Shown here piece after piece: positions 16,520 to 26,455 of a stretch of DNA of 64,000 bases. The stretch is from Desulfonispora thiosulfatigenes DSM 11270 (GTDB lineage Bacteria; Bacillota; Peptococcia; Peptococcales; Desulfonisporaceae): the NCBI RefSeq assembly GCF_900176035.1, contig NZ_FWWT01000017.1, forward strand, positions 1-64,000. Reading direction: 5' to 3'. Position 1 is the stretch's first letter. Each line of letters starts with the position of its first letter. The notes beneath the pieces are model-generated. The model ran no database searches. It was not told the DNA's origin and saw only the letters and a list, made by a program, of their open reading frames with translations. The translations under genes and the position numbers were made by a program.

Positions 16520-17647
16520 GTGGAAAAGATAAAAGTAATTCATTGCGGTGATATGCACTTTGATACAGCTTTTTATGGTTTAACTAGGGATAAATCAGAA
16601 CAACGGAAGGAAGATTTGAGGGAGAATTTTGGACGGATAATTGATATAGCAAAACAAGAAAAAGTAGATTTAATTTTAATTAGCGGGGATCTCTTTGATA
16701 ACTTAAGCACAATGAAAACTACGATAGATTTTATCATCAAAAAGCTTCAGGAAATTCCTCATATTAAAGTATTTATTGCACCAGGTAATCATGATCCTTA
16801 CTTTAATAAGTCCTATTATACAATGTTAAAATGGCCAGAAAATGTTCATATTTTTAAAGATGAAATAAATCATGTATTATTACCTGAATTAAATACATGT
16901 GTATATGGTATAGGTTTTGGTAATCAGCATGAGCCTGAATCTTTAATAGAGGGCTTTTCAATTGACCGCCCTGAATTGATTAATATAATGGTATTACATG
17001 GTGATGTAGTGAGTTCTAGTCAATTAACGGAATATAATCCAATCACTATCAAGCAAATTGAAAATAGTGGATTAGATTATCTAGCTTTAGGTCATAAACA
17101 TGCTTTTACAAAGATTAATAAAAATGCAAATACTTCCTGGGCCTATTGTGGTACACCTGAGGGAAAAGGATTTGATGAGCTAGGGCCAAAAGGGATTATT
17201 ATTGGTGAAATTGGAAAAGATTATATAAATTTAAAATTCCGAGAAATTTCAAAGCGAATTTATTATGAAATAGATGTGGATATTAGGGGTTGTCTTACTT
17301 ATGAGGACATAAAACAAATTATTACGAAGATGACTGCCCTTGATAAACAAAGACAGAATAATTTATATAAAATTATCTTAATAGGTGAAATAGAGCAAGG
17401 ATTTAATATTTCTACCCTCATTGTCGAAGAAAAGATTAAAGACGAGTTTTATTTTGTGAAAGTAATCGATAATACTGAATTAAAAATAAATTTCGAAGTA
17501 TTAGCAAAGGAATATTCCTTATTGGGTATTTTTACTAATAATATGCGTAGTTTACTAGAAAATTGTAGCGATGATAATGAGAAAAAATTATACGAAGATG
17601 CTTTAAAAATGGGACTTCAAGTATTAAAAAATGAGGAGGTGAAATAG
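16520..17647 (+). CDS. YhaO/SbcD-like DNA repair metallophosphoesterase
   Basis: The nuclease subunit of a probable SbcCD/Mre11-Rad50-like complex acting on DNA ends; 375 residues, cytoplasmic. All calcineurin-type metal motifs are present: GDMHFD, GDLFDN, APGNHDPY, LHGDVV and GHKHAF. It starts with GTG after GGAGGG, and its stop overlaps the start of the partner gene by one base (TAGTG), indicating translational coupling. The B. subtilis yhaO-yhaN pair has the same order. Confidence 0.88.
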   Translation: MEKIKVIHCGDMHFDTAFYGLTRDKSEQRKEDLRENFGRIIDIAKQEKVDLILISGDLFDNLSTMKTTIDFIIKKLQEIPHIKVFIAPGNHDPYFNKSYYTMLKWPENVHIFKDEINHVLLPELNTCVYGIGFGNQHEPESLIEGFSIDRPELINIMVLHGDVVSSSQLTEYNPITIKQIENSGLDYLALGHKHAFTKINKNANTSWAYCGTPEGKGFDELGPKGIIIGEIGKDYINLKFREISKRIYYEIDVDIRGCLTYEDIKQIITKMTALDKQRQNNLYKIILIGEIEQGFNISTLIVEEKIKDEFYFVKVIDNTELKINFEVLAKEYSLLGIFTNNMRSLLENCSDDNEKKLYEDALKMGLQVLKNEEVK

Positions 17648-20430
17648 TGTTACTTAAAAAACTAAAGATTAATAGCTTTGGGAAATTAAAGGATCTGGAA
17701 ATTGAATTTAGTAAAGGTTTAAATGTGATATATGGAAAAAATGAAGCAGGTAAAAGTACGATGCAAGCTTTTATTAAAGCTATGCTATATGGGATGAATT
17801 CAAGGAAGCAAGATATCCGTGAAAATGATCGAAAAAGATATGAACCCTTAAATGGGGATAAAGCATCAGGTGAATTATATTATTTAGATCGAGATAATAA
17901 TGAATATTTAATTAGAAAAACCTTTGGATCTTCAAAATCTTATGATCGAAAAGAAGTAATAAATGCAATTACTGGAAAAAAGGTTGATCAGATAAATGCT
18001 GATGCACCTGGAGTTGAACTTCTAGGAATTGGGGAAGAAGCTTTTGAAAGATCACTTTTTATTAGACAATTAGGCTCAGAAGTTTCTAGAGATAAAAAAG
18101 ACGAATTAATGAATAAATTAACTAATCTGCACCAAAGCGGGGATGAAAATGTTTCTTATTGGACGGCACTAAATATGCTAGAAGAATTCAAAAGGGAATA
18201 TACCACACCTAGAGGAATGGGAAAATTAGATAATATTTCCGAGGAATATTCTCATTTAAAGCAAGAACGAATTTCTATTTTAAGACTTCATGAAGAAAAT
18301 ATAAGCGATCAATTAGAAGTTAAAAATAAAGAGCACCAAATAGCTGAAATTACGAGACAGATTAAAGAATTGGATCATAAAAAAACAAGATTAAGACAAT
18401 TTAAAACTTATCAAGAATATGAAAATATTTTAAAATATTATAATCAGTTAGAAATACTGTTACAACAAGTGAAAGATGCAAAACTTGATTTAAAGTTTGC
18501 TGATTTAGTTGTTGATGAAACATATATAGAAAAATTAAAAGAATTAGATAATGAATATAGAAATCTCCAAGAAAGATTTAAAGAAGTAGAAGAGAAAAAC
18601 AAAGAACTATTTTCCCAAAAACAAGAAAAGGAAGAAAAACTTAAAGATTTTCAAGGATTTGATACCTTTGAAGAACAAATAGAGTTAAAAACTCATAATG
18701 TGGCAAATGAAATTAAAAATATTACCAAAAATATAGAAGAAATAAACAATTTAAAGGTAGAATTAGATACTCAAAAAGAAAAATTGAGCAAGGAAAGAGA
18801 GAAGTTAGGATCATTAATTAAATTGGAGCAAGTTAATGAAAAATTAGAAAGTGAAATTGAAAATAATGAACAAAGGATAAATAACTTAAAACAACAGCTT
18901 GGCTCAGATGCTAAGCTGGATAATCTTGAACTTAGGAAAGATATTATCCTAGAAAAAGCAAATACCAATAAGTTGATAACATTTAGTGGGGTAGCCCTTG
19001 TTATTGGGGGATTAATCGGAGGTTTTTTTCAAAACTATATTTTTATACTTTCAATACTTGGATTATTATTAACTGGTTTTGGATTTAGTAGAAAGGGTAA
19101 TATTGCGAAAGATTTACATAAAATAGAGGAAGAAATACAGAGGTCAAAAAATGATAATGAAATCCACCAAGAAATTAATATTCTAACAAAAAGTCTGCAA
19201 GAAGTTTATATGGAATTAGCTGTAACAGGATATCAAGATTTTCGTTTAAAAATGAGGCAATATAATGAACATAAAACTGAAATTGAATTGCTTAAAAATG
19301 GGATTAAAGCTAAAGAAAATATCTTAGTAAGAGAAGACTTAGAAAAATTAACTAAAGAATTAACTGCGCATACTGAGTATATACAGTCTATTTTGTTAAC
19401 AAGTAAAACGGAAGATATACAAGAATTCACTAATAAAGTACAAAATTATAAAGATTATCTCTCTGAATTAGCTAATATTCAGGATGAACTAGCAAAAAGT
19501 AATGCGTGGGTTACTGAAATAAAGGAAAAGGTAAAAGAAAAGGAAACAGCATTAAATACAGAGTTAGCTAAAGTTAATGAAGATAGTAGTGATTTACTTA
19601 AAATTAATACTATAATTCAAAAATTACTAGAAAAATTACAGAGAAAGAATGAAAGTGAACGAAAGTTTACCTCAACAAAACAAACTTATGAAGAACTACT
19701 AAAAGTTAGAGAAATATCAGCTATAAAAGACTATGTATCAAGTAATACCTTTACCAGTGAGGACGAATTAAGTTTTAAGAATAGTAATGAAGAGGAAATT
19801 GATAAGAGCAAAACTGCCAAAAATGGAGAATTACTGGCTTGTGAAAAGGAATTACGAGATTTAGAGAATAAAATAAAGAATCGTTTTAGTAATACCAATA
19901 CACTTGATGAAATTGATGAACAGCTAGGAGATCTAGAAGAAAAAATTAAATCATACCAACAAAAAATTAAGGTGATAGACATCGCAATCGCTAATATTAA
20001 TAAATCTTTTGAGGAAATTCAAAGAAGCTTTGGACCTAAGTTAAATAAACAGGTAGGTAATATATTAAGTAAAATAACCTTAGGTAAATATTCGGAAATT
20101 AAAATCTCGGAAGACTATGATATTAAAGTAATTGATCCTTCATCATCTAGTGACCTAGAAGTGGGTTATTTTAGTAATGGTACTTGGGATCAGATATATT
20201 TTGCTTTAAGATTGGGGATTGTTAATTTAATCTTTGATCCTGAGGATTCATTCCCAATAATTTTAGATGACGCCTTTATCCAGTACGATGACTTAAGATT
20301 AAAAGCTGTCCTGGAATACCTATATGATTATTCTAAGGAAAAACAGTGCTTTTTATTTACGTGTAGAAGCAGAGAAGTTGAGTGTGTCAAAGCCTATTCA
20401 GATGTGAATTTTATTACGTTAAAAAATTAA
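17647..20430 (+). CDS. YhaN/SbcC-like SMC-type ATPase
   Basis: The 927-residue ATPase partner of the preceding nuclease. Walker A GKNEAGKST at residues 30-38; long coiled-coil arms on both sides of a double hydrophobic hairpin near residues 444-482. The latter is typical of YhaN and absent from classical SbcC, and suggests membrane association. An ABC-signature-like FSNGTWDQIYFALRLG is followed by Walker B PIILDDAF at the C-terminus. The GTG start overlaps the nuclease stop codon. Role inferred: ATP-controlled processing of DNA ends. Confidence 0.87.
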   Translation: MLLKKLKINSFGKLKDLEIEFSKGLNVIYGKNEAGKSTMQAFIKAMLYGMNSRKQDIRENDRKRYEPLNGDKASGELYYLDRDNNEYLIRKTFGSSKSYDRKEVINAITGKKVDQINADAPGVELLGIGEEAFERSLFIRQLGSEVSRDKKDELMNKLTNLHQSGDENVSYWTALNMLEEFKREYTTPRGMGKLDNISEEYSHLKQERISILRLHEENISDQLEVKNKEHQIAEITRQIKELDHKKTRLRQFKTYQEYENILKYYNQLEILLQQVKDAKLDLKFADLVVDETYIEKLKELDNEYRNLQERFKEVEEKNKELFSQKQEKEEKLKDFQGFDTFEEQIELKTHNVANEIKNITKNIEEINNLKVELDTQKEKLSKEREKLGSLIKLEQVNEKLESEIENNEQRINNLKQQLGSDAKLDNLELRKDIILEKANTNKLITFSGVALVIGGLIGGFFQNYIFILSILGLLLTGFGFSRKGNIAKDLHKIEEEIQRSKNDNEIHQEINILTKSLQEVYMELAVTGYQDFRLKMRQYNEHKTEIELLKNGIKAKENILVREDLEKLTKELTAHTEYIQSILLTSKTEDIQEFTNKVQNYKDYLSELANIQDELAKSNAWVTEIKEKVKEKETALNTELAKVNEDSSDLLKINTIIQKLLEKLQRKNESERKFTSTKQTYEELLKVREISAIKDYVSSNTFTSEDELSFKNSNEEEIDKSKTAKNGELLACEKELRDLENKIKNRFSNTNTLDEIDEQLGDLEEKIKSYQQKIKVIDIAIANINKSFEEIQRSFGPKLNKQVGNILSKITLGKYSEIKISEDYDIKVIDPSSSSDLEVGYFSNGTWDQIYFALRLGIVNLIFDPEDSFPIILDDAFIQYDDLRLKAVLEYLYDYSKEKQCFLFTCRSREVECVKAYSDVNFITLKN

Positions 20431-20492
20431 AGAGAAATTTAGGTCATAATTTACAAAGTTTATTATAACTATAAAGATAGGAGGGCAAGTTA

Positions 20493-21347
20493 ATGGGAAT
20501 AAATATAAATATGAAGAGACTTTTCTTAATAATCTTATTCCTGGTTTCAACCCTTTTTATAGGATGCGTGCAATTAGGTGGAAATAATGAATCTTCAAAA
20601 TTTAAAGTTCATTTCATTGATGTAGGTCAAGCTGATTGTATTTTAGTGCAAGATGGAAATAGCTCAATGCTGATAGATGCAGGAAATAATGGGGATGCTG
20701 ATTTAGTAGTAGATTATATTAAAAGACAAAAGATAGATAAACTTAATTATGTTATTGGAACTCATCCTCATGAAGATCATATTGGAGGATTAGATGCTGT
20801 AATTTATAATTTCCCGATAGATAACTTATATATGCCAAAGGTTTCGCACACTACTAAAACCTTTAAAGATGTAATAAAGGCTGTAAAAGATAAAGGATTA
20901 AAGGTTAAAACTCCACTCCCAGGGACAAACCTTAATTTAAATACGGCAAAGGTTACGATACTAGCACCAAATAGTAGCTCATATGAAGAACTTAATAATT
21001 ATTCGATAGTGGTTAAAGTAGAATATGGAGATTCCTCTTTCTTATTTACAGGTGATGCTGAAGAAATAAGTGAAAATGAAATGGTTTTAAACGAATATAA
21101 TTTATCTGCAGATGTTTTAAAGGTAGGACATCATGGAAGTCATTCTTCAACAACACCAGAATTCTTAAATAAGGTTAATCCTAAACATGCTGTAATCATG
21201 GTAGGAAAAGACAATAAATATGGTCATCCGCATCAAGAAAGTTTAGATAAATTAATGGATAAGAACATAAAAGTTTATCGTACAGATGTGAATGGAACTA
21301 TCGTTGCAACCTCAGATGGCAAAGATATATCTTTTGGTTCAAATTAA
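20493..21347 (+). CDS. ComEC-like MBL-fold hydrolase lipoprotein
   Basis: A 284-residue metallo-beta-lactamase-fold protein of the ComEC/Rec2 C-terminal type. A lipoprotein signal with lipobox LFIGC near residues 21-25 predicts an anchor on the outer membrane face. Metal motifs: GTHPHEDHIGGLD, FTGDAEE and VGHHGSHSS. Family members are thought to be nucleases or phosphodiesterases; the substrate here is unknown. A GGAGGG site precedes the ATG. It is followed closely by a DUF3006 gene, a common pairing. Confidence 0.87.
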   Translation: MGININMKRLFLIILFLVSTLFIGCVQLGGNNESSKFKVHFIDVGQADCILVQDGNSSMLIDAGNNGDADLVVDYIKRQKIDKLNYVIGTHPHEDHIGGLDAVIYNFPIDNLYMPKVSHTTKTFKDVIKAVKDKGLKVKTPLPGTNLNLNTAKVTILAPNSSSYEELNNYSIVVKVEYGDSSFLFTGDAEEISENEMVLNEYNLSADVLKVGHHGSHSSTTPEFLNKVNPKHAVIMVGKDNKYGHPHQESLDKLMDKNIKVYRTDVNGTIVATSDGKDISFGSN

Positions 21348-21363
21348 GGAGGTCTGGACTTTA

Positions 21364-21576
21364 ATGAAAGTCATAATTGATAGATTTGCAGGAAATTATG
21401 CAATTTGTGAAAACGAAAACAGAGAAATGATAGATATTGAAAAAAACAAATTGCCAGTAGAGGCAAAAGAAGGAGATGTACTAATAATAGAGCGCAATAA
21501 TATCTCTATTGATTACGAAGAAACAGCAAAAAGAAAATTAGCAGCAGAGAAATTATTAGATGATCTTTGGGAATAA
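21364..21576 (+). CDS. DUF3006 domain protein
   Basis: A 70-residue acidic protein (VIIDRFAGNYAICENE, then EGDVLIIE) matching DUF3006. It begins at ATG 21364 behind AAGGAGGT; an upstream in-frame ATG lies inside the MBL gene and is unlikely. Genes of this family often follow secreted MBL-fold proteins, so a joint role is inferred. The biochemical function is unknown. Confidence 0.85.
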   Translation: MKVIIDRFAGNYAICENENREMIDIEKNKLPVEAKEGDVLIIERNNISIDYEETAKRKLAAEKLLDDLWE

Positions 21577-21670
21577 ATTCAGATGATAAATTTATCATAG
21601 AAAGCTAATTTACAGAAATTATTTCACAGGCTCTTTCACACTCTCCTAGATGTCTTCAAAGTAAGTAAAT

Positions 21671-21706
21671 CTAAGAGCACAGCTTTTAATAAAACTGTGC
21701 TCTTAG
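21671..21706. terminator. Bidirectional hairpin between convergent genes
   Basis: A perfect 12-bp stem CTAAGAGCACAG/CTGTGCTCTTAG with a 12-nt T/A-rich loop sits between the DUF3006 gene and the convergent transporter operon. There is no strong T-run on either side. Confidence 0.6.
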
Positions 21707-21809
21707 AAATGAACTTTAAAGATATATTTTTAGAATAGATTACACAGTTTACCTGACATACCTAACTTTAAAGTGGAATTTAGATTCCCTAATTTGCTTT
21801 AGGTATCCA

Positions 21810-21992
21810 TCAGGCATTCATATTTTGAATTTCTTCATCAATTTGTTTCATTTTTTTCTCAAAATGAGGTTTCCACCACACTTTATTAATAATAAAACCT
21901 AGGAGCATTGGACCTAATATAATAATAGACCAAAGTATCGCAAAATAACCCCAAGCTGCACCAGTACTATGAACTTCTACAAGTGGCCACAT
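21810..21992 (-). CDS. Single-pass membrane microprotein of the symporter operon
   Basis: Sixty residues: one hydrophobic segment (about residues 14-38, GYFAILWSIIILGPMLLGF) followed by a charged C-terminal tail with acidic and lysine residues. AAAGGAGG precedes the ATG, and the gene begins 17 nt after the symporter stop codon, so it is translated from the same message. I do not recognise a named family. Its position suggests an accessory subunit or regulator of the symporter. Confidence 0.75.
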   Translation of the reverse strand: MWPLVEVHSTGAAWGYFAILWSIIILGPMLLGFIINKVWWKPHFEKKMKQIDEEIQNMNA

Positions 21993-22009
21993 AAATTATA
22001 CCTCCTTTA

Positions 22010-23440
22010 TTAACTTAAAATATTATTGTTGTCTTCAATATTACGCTTTTTAATATAAAACCAAATACTTTGAATTTTAGGGCTACTATTTCTAGTTAAA
22101 AGACTTCCAAGGATCATACCAACAATAACTCCACCTGCTGCCCAGTACATTCCTGCTAAAGAAGAATGGAAGACAAACTGAGAAAGAACTGGTGCGATAG
22201 CTCCAACGCTGATACCAATTAAACCGCCTGCAATAGTAATGAATCTTAATGAAGCAAACATTAAAGGAAGAACTACTCCAAATAAAACTATTAAGCGGAA
22301 AGTAAAGGCAAATACGGTAGCAGATACAATTGATTTAACTAATAAAGCTAACCCCATTCCAATAAATAAAGTAGCAGCTGAACTTAATCTTGTTACTAAT
22401 AGGATTTCTTTTTCAGTAGTATTTTTACGTAATTGTTTATAGATATCGTTTACAAATACTGTTGGTGAAGAAAATAGCATCGGTGCTAAAGTTGAAAGAA
22501 TTGCAGCCATAACACCTGCTAGTAAGATACCTGCAAACCATGGACTAATTTCCATAGCAATCATCGGAAGCGCCATTAAGTTTGTTGCTTCAGGAAGATA
22601 TGTTTTAGCCATAATTCCTAAGATTGCAAAAGGAATAGAAAATAAAGCGATAATACTTGCAGAAATTAAGAAACTGTTTTTTGCATCTTTTGTATTTTTA
22701 GCACTAGCTGCAACATTAAAGGTAATTTGATGAATGATAGGTCCAGAAGAAATAGCTAAAAACCAACCTAATAAAGTAGTGAACCCCATACCTGATACAT
22801 TGAAATAACTTTGAGGAAGTGTAGCTACAGCTCCGTCAAAGCCACCAGCATAGTTTAAAGCTAAAGGTACAGCAAGTGCCGCTGACAATAACATTATTCC
22901 AGTATGCATAATATTAGTCCAGGCAGCGGCGACCATTCCACCCATAATCATATAGCCAGCAACACTAACCAAGGTAATTAAAATACCATAGTGGACAGGA
23001 ATATTAAATAAGGCAGCAAATATACCTGCAGCACCTAGAAATTGCATCGAAAGAACGATTAAATCTTGACAAAGCCATAAAATAGCAGTTGCAAAACGTC
23101 CCTTTTCCCCATATAAAGTACCAATAAACTCTGGTAGAGTTAAGATTTTTAATCTACGAAGAATTGGTACAATGAAAAAAGAAGCTAAAACTAATCCTAC
23201 TGCAAAGAAACCAGTATAAAAGCCAGGATACATTCCTTTATCAAAAGCTTGTTGGGTAATACCTATAGAAGCACCAGAACCTTCCCAACAACCACAAAGA
23301 ATTGCGACTAAAAATAACCAACCAAAGTTACTACCACCAACTAAGAAATCAGGCGTCGATTTTACCTTTCGTCCAACAGCAAGACCAAGGATATTGGTTA
23401 AAATCAGATATCCGACAATGCAACCAAATACAATCTTCAT
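22010..23440 (-). CDS. Sodium:solute symporter family protein
   Basis: A 476-residue SSS-family transporter with about 12-13 hydrophobic segments. Conserved stretches include FLVGGSNFGWLF and LTLPEFIGTLYGEKG near the N-terminus. It probably couples Na+ entry to uptake of an organic solute; the neighbouring amidohydrolase suggests an amide or N-substituted compound. I chose ATG 23440 with AAGGAG 8 nt upstream over the GTG that overlaps that site. It lies about 90 nt downstream of the amidohydrolase. Confidence 0.87.
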   Translation of the reverse strand: MKIVFGCIVGYLILTNILGLAVGRKVKSTPDFLVGGSNFGWLFLVAILCGCWEGSGASIGITQQAFDKGMYPGFYTGFFAVGLVLASFFIVPILRRLKILTLPEFIGTLYGEKGRFATAILWLCQDLIVLSMQFLGAAGIFAALFNIPVHYGILITLVSVAGYMIMGGMVAAAWTNIMHTGIMLLSAALAVPLALNYAGGFDGAVATLPQSYFNVSGMGFTTLLGWFLAISSGPIIHQITFNVAASAKNTKDAKNSFLISASIIALFSIPFAILGIMAKTYLPEATNLMALPMIAMEISPWFAGILLAGVMAAILSTLAPMLFSSPTVFVNDIYKQLRKNTTEKEILLVTRLSSAATLFIGMGLALLVKSIVSATVFAFTFRLIVLFGVVLPLMFASLRFITIAGGLIGISVGAIAPVLSQFVFHSSLAGMYWAAGGVIVGMILGSLLTRNSSPKIQSIWFYIKKRNIEDNNNILS

Positions 23441-23532
23441 TTTTCTCACTCCTTAAATTTTGTAGGACTTGAGATGATTTTTATTGGTATAAGAAATAAT
23501 TAAAGTTTAATGAAAAATTATAAATTTATGTC

Positions 23533-25146
23533 TTAAACAAGTGAAGTATAAACTGTTTCTCCTCCGACAATTGTCTCTAAGACATTAATATCCTTGATTT
23601 TTTCAGGATTACATTCTAAAGGATTTTCATCAAGAATAACTAAATCGGCAAATTTACCAACCTCAAGAGAACCTTTGGTTTTTTCTTCAAAGTTTTGGTA
23701 AGCTGAGTTTATTGTTACAGCCTTTAGGGCATCTAAAGGACTGATTCTCTGCTCTTTTCCAATAACATTTCCATTACTAGAAATGCGGTTAACTGCAGCA
23801 TACATGGAAAGTAGTGGATTTTGCGGAACAACTGGAGTATCACAATGAATATTAAAAGGAATATCTCGATCAAGAGCTGATTTGCATGGATCTATTCTAA
23901 AGGCACGATCTGGTCCTAAAAAAATGTCACGATGTCTATCTCCCCAATAATACGTATGAAGGGCAAAGAATGAAGGAATTATATTTAATGATTTAATTTC
24001 ATCTAATTGTTCTTCGCTAGCTGTTTGACAGTGAACTATTACGTGACGACAATCATCCCTGGGATTTTCCTCTTGGGCTGTACGATAAGCTCGGATAATA
24101 TCTCCGATAGCAGCGTCGCCATTACCATGAATTACACATTGCTGATTAGCATTATGGATATTTTTGACCTTTTCTAATAACTCATCATAACTCATCCATG
24201 GATACCCATTATAATTATCAGCATTATTTCCTGGTTTATAATAAGGCTTGCTCAAATATGCAGTATAACCTTGAATAGAGCCATCAGCAAATGATTTAAC
24301 CCCACCTAAAGTTAATTTGTCACTTTCAAAAGATAATTCAGGATTTGTTTCTATAAGTTCATAACTTGGATTCATTACTACTCTTATTTTTAAATCTTTA
24401 TTTAAAACAGATTTTTTATAGTTTTCAATCAATTCAAACGATTCCACCAAGCCATCTGATGCAGAGGTTACACCTACTTGTGCATATAGGTCTGATGCTT
24501 TAGCTAATAATTCAAGTCTTTCTTCTTCTGGCAAGTCAATACTTAAACTACCAATTAAAAACATAGCAGTTTCTTCCAAAAATCCATTTAACTCTCCCTC
24601 AGAATCTTTACCTATAACTCCACCTTCAGGAGTAGGGGTATCTTGTGTTATCCCACAAATTTCTAAAGCTTTACTGTTGGCAACACCCATATGTGAAGAA
24701 ACATGAGTTATCCAAATTGGATGCTCTGTGGATACTTGATCTAATTCAGCTCTGGTAGGATGACGCATTTCTTGAATAGAGGTATTATCATAGCCATATC
24801 CATAAATCCATTGTCCAACTGGAACTGTCCTAGCTTTTTCTTTTAAGGCATTAATATAATCGCTGATGCATGTGTTTTTTCCAACTGGTGGATTAGCAAG
24901 ATTAGCCTTAATTAAAGATTCAGCTGCCATACTAAAATGTCCGTGCGCATCACAAAAGCCAGGAATCATAGTTTTACCCATCAAATCTATTACTTTAGTA
25001 TTTTCATCTTGATATACTAACACTTCTTCGTTGCTTCCCACTGCTAAGATAAGGTTATTTTTAACAGCTAAAGCGCTGACAACTCTATTATCATTATCAA
25101 CCGTGAGAACTTTACCATTCACATAAATTAAATTTGCAATTTCCAT
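23533..25146 (-). CDS. YtcJ-like amidohydrolase
   Basis: A 537-residue metal-dependent hydrolase of the amidohydrolase superfamily (YtcJ/AepA group). It shows an N-terminal beta-sandwich edge (YVNGKVLTVD), metal-binding DAHGH, a central IHGNGDAAI and a C-terminal KGSLEVGKFADLVILD that closes the sandwich. It probably removes an acyl or amide group from a compound imported by the following symporter. It starts at an ATG with GGAGGT 12 nt upstream and is first in a three-gene operon. Confidence 0.87.
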   Translation of the reverse strand: MEIANLIYVNGKVLTVDNDNRVVSALAVKNNLILAVGSNEEVLVYQDENTKVIDLMGKTMIPGFCDAHGHFSMAAESLIKANLANPPVGKNTCISDYINALKEKARTVPVGQWIYGYGYDNTSIQEMRHPTRAELDQVSTEHPIWITHVSSHMGVANSKALEICGITQDTPTPEGGVIGKDSEGELNGFLEETAMFLIGSLSIDLPEEERLELLAKASDLYAQVGVTSASDGLVESFELIENYKKSVLNKDLKIRVVMNPSYELIETNPELSFESDKLTLGGVKSFADGSIQGYTAYLSKPYYKPGNNADNYNGYPWMSYDELLEKVKNIHNANQQCVIHGNGDAAIGDIIRAYRTAQEENPRDDCRHVIVHCQTASEEQLDEIKSLNIIPSFFALHTYYWGDRHRDIFLGPDRAFRIDPCKSALDRDIPFNIHCDTPVVPQNPLLSMYAAVNRISSNGNVIGKEQRISPLDALKAVTINSAYQNFEEKTKGSLEVGKFADLVILDENPLECNPEKIKDINVLETIVGGETVYTSLV

Positions 25147-25391
25147 GTGTAAAATTACACCTCCAAGAATAATAGATATTTAGAAAATAAGTGTAGAAAT
25201 AAAAGTATGAGAAGTAATTTGTGCTTCTAGTTCACTCCTTTCGTGGTGGATGAGATTTAAATTAAATTTATGCGAGGTATTTTAAATTTATAATAGTTAA
25301 TTTAAAACTTATTTATAGGTTGTACATTTAAGATGAAAGAAATATTTATACATTAGGAGTAATTTTATTAGCCTTTTGGCACATTCTGTAT

Positions 25392-25419
25392 TTGATACTA
25401 CTGTTTACTGTGATAAAAT
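25392..25419 (+). promoter_or_regulatory. Extended -10 promoter of the Sia-like operon
   Basis: TTGATA is 16 bp from TAAAAT, which has an upstream TG (extended -10). The rest of the 25147-25473 gap, between divergent operons, shows no gene. Confidence 0.55.
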
Positions 25420-25473
25420 AATGAAAAATGCGAAAATTTGCTAATTAGGAAATTTTGTGTAGGAGGCAAGAGG

Positions 25474-26019
25474 ATGAAAAGAAATGTTATGGAAATTAAA
25501 AACATGCTTGAAGATAATGGGGTATTAATCATTTTTTCAGGTAGGTTTTCTCAAGGTATAATTGAAGAGTTAGGGGAAGCATTAAGAAAACATTTAGATT
25601 CTGATGAAACCCCAAAAAATGAAAAGTTTAATGTTTTTTCTGTATTTATTGAACAAACCCAAAATATAAAAAATTACTCTAGCACGCAAGAAGGTAAGAG
25701 TAATTATGATAAGATTGTAAATTCAGGTATAGTTTCTATTGGAAGATCTGATTCAGGTTATTATGTTTGGTCGGGTAATTTAGTACACAATAGTGATTTA
25801 GAAAAATTAACCGGCTATATAGATTCCTTGGCTAATTTAAGTAAAGAGGAGTTAAAAAAACGGTATAAAGAGCAAATTAAAAAGGATATTTCTCCAGATA
25901 GTATAGGGGCAGGATTAGGTATCATCGATATGGCCAGAAAATCTAAAAGTCCAATGTCCTATTCGGTAAATAAAACAGATGGTGATATGTCATTTTTTGA
26001 ACTTAAGGTTAGTGTATAG
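25474..26019 (+). CDS. siaB: SiaB-family protein kinase (DUF6272)
   Basis: A 181-residue protein resembling SiaB, the kinase that phosphorylates SiaC in the Pseudomonas SiaABCD system. It has a GHKL-type fold, with a glycine-rich ATP-lid motif IGAGLGIIDMARKS near the C-terminus. The start is ATG 25474 with GGAGG about 8 nt upstream; the upstream in-frame codon has no binding site. It is the first gene of a closely spaced set with siaC, a PP2C phosphatase and a GGDEF protein. Assignment rests on motif plus gene neighbourhood, which agree well. Confidence 0.8.
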   Translation: MKRNVMEIKNMLEDNGVLIIFSGRFSQGIIEELGEALRKHLDSDETPKNEKFNVFSVFIEQTQNIKNYSSTQEGKSNYDKIVNSGIVSIGRSDSGYYVWSGNLVHNSDLEKLTGYIDSLANLSKEELKKRYKEQIKKDISPDSIGAGLGIIDMARKSKSPMSYSVNKTDGDMSFFELKVSV

Positions 26020-26030
26020 GAGATGATATT

Positions 26031-26417
26031 ATGAATAATTTACATATTGAAAAGACAAGTAGCACTCCAAAAATAGATTTTAATACTGAGACTAAGGTTA
26101 TGAAAATTGACGGTCAATCTTATCCAGAAAATGCTTTTAAATTTTATGAACCAATTCTAAGTTGGATTGATGAATTTTTAGAAAACGAACAAGAAGAGAT
26201 ATCTATAGAAATAAATTTTCATCTACCCTACATAAATTCAAGTAGTACTAAATGTATAATGATGATGCTTGATAAATTTGAAAATCATTTTAATAAAGGT
26301 AAAAAAATCTCTGTAAAATGGTATTATGACGTGGAAAATGAAAGTAGTTTTGAATGTGCAGAGGAATTTAAAGAAGATCTTACCTTACCTTTTCAAACAG
26401 TAATAGAAAATACTTGA
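26031..26417 (+). CDS. siaC: SiaC-family phosphoprotein (DUF1987)
   Basis: A 128-residue partner-switch protein. The stretch LPYINSSSTKCIM matches the phosphorylation loop of SiaC; the phospho-acceptor (Thr68 in Pseudomonas) would be Ser70 here, after Asn69. In the known system unphosphorylated SiaC binds and activates the diguanylate cyclase SiaD, SiaB phosphorylates it, and SiaA removes the phosphate. The gene is 11 nt after siaB. A cyclase-activating role here is inferred from the downstream GGDEF gene. Confidence 0.82.
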   Translation: MNNLHIEKTSSTPKIDFNTETKVMKIDGQSYPENAFKFYEPILSWIDEFLENEQEEISIEINFHLPYINSSSTKCIMMMLDKFENHFNKGKKISVKWYYDVENESSFECAEEFKEDLTLPFQTVIENT

Positions 26418-26455
26418 TCTATAAGAAAACAATTTAATATCTAGGAGTGCTAAAG

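Noticed and set aside
25376-25396. TTGGCAC followed by a T-rich stretch as a sigma-54 promoter
   Set aside because: The GC of the -12 element is absent at the required 10-bp distance from GG; a sigma-A extended -10 promoter lies beside it.
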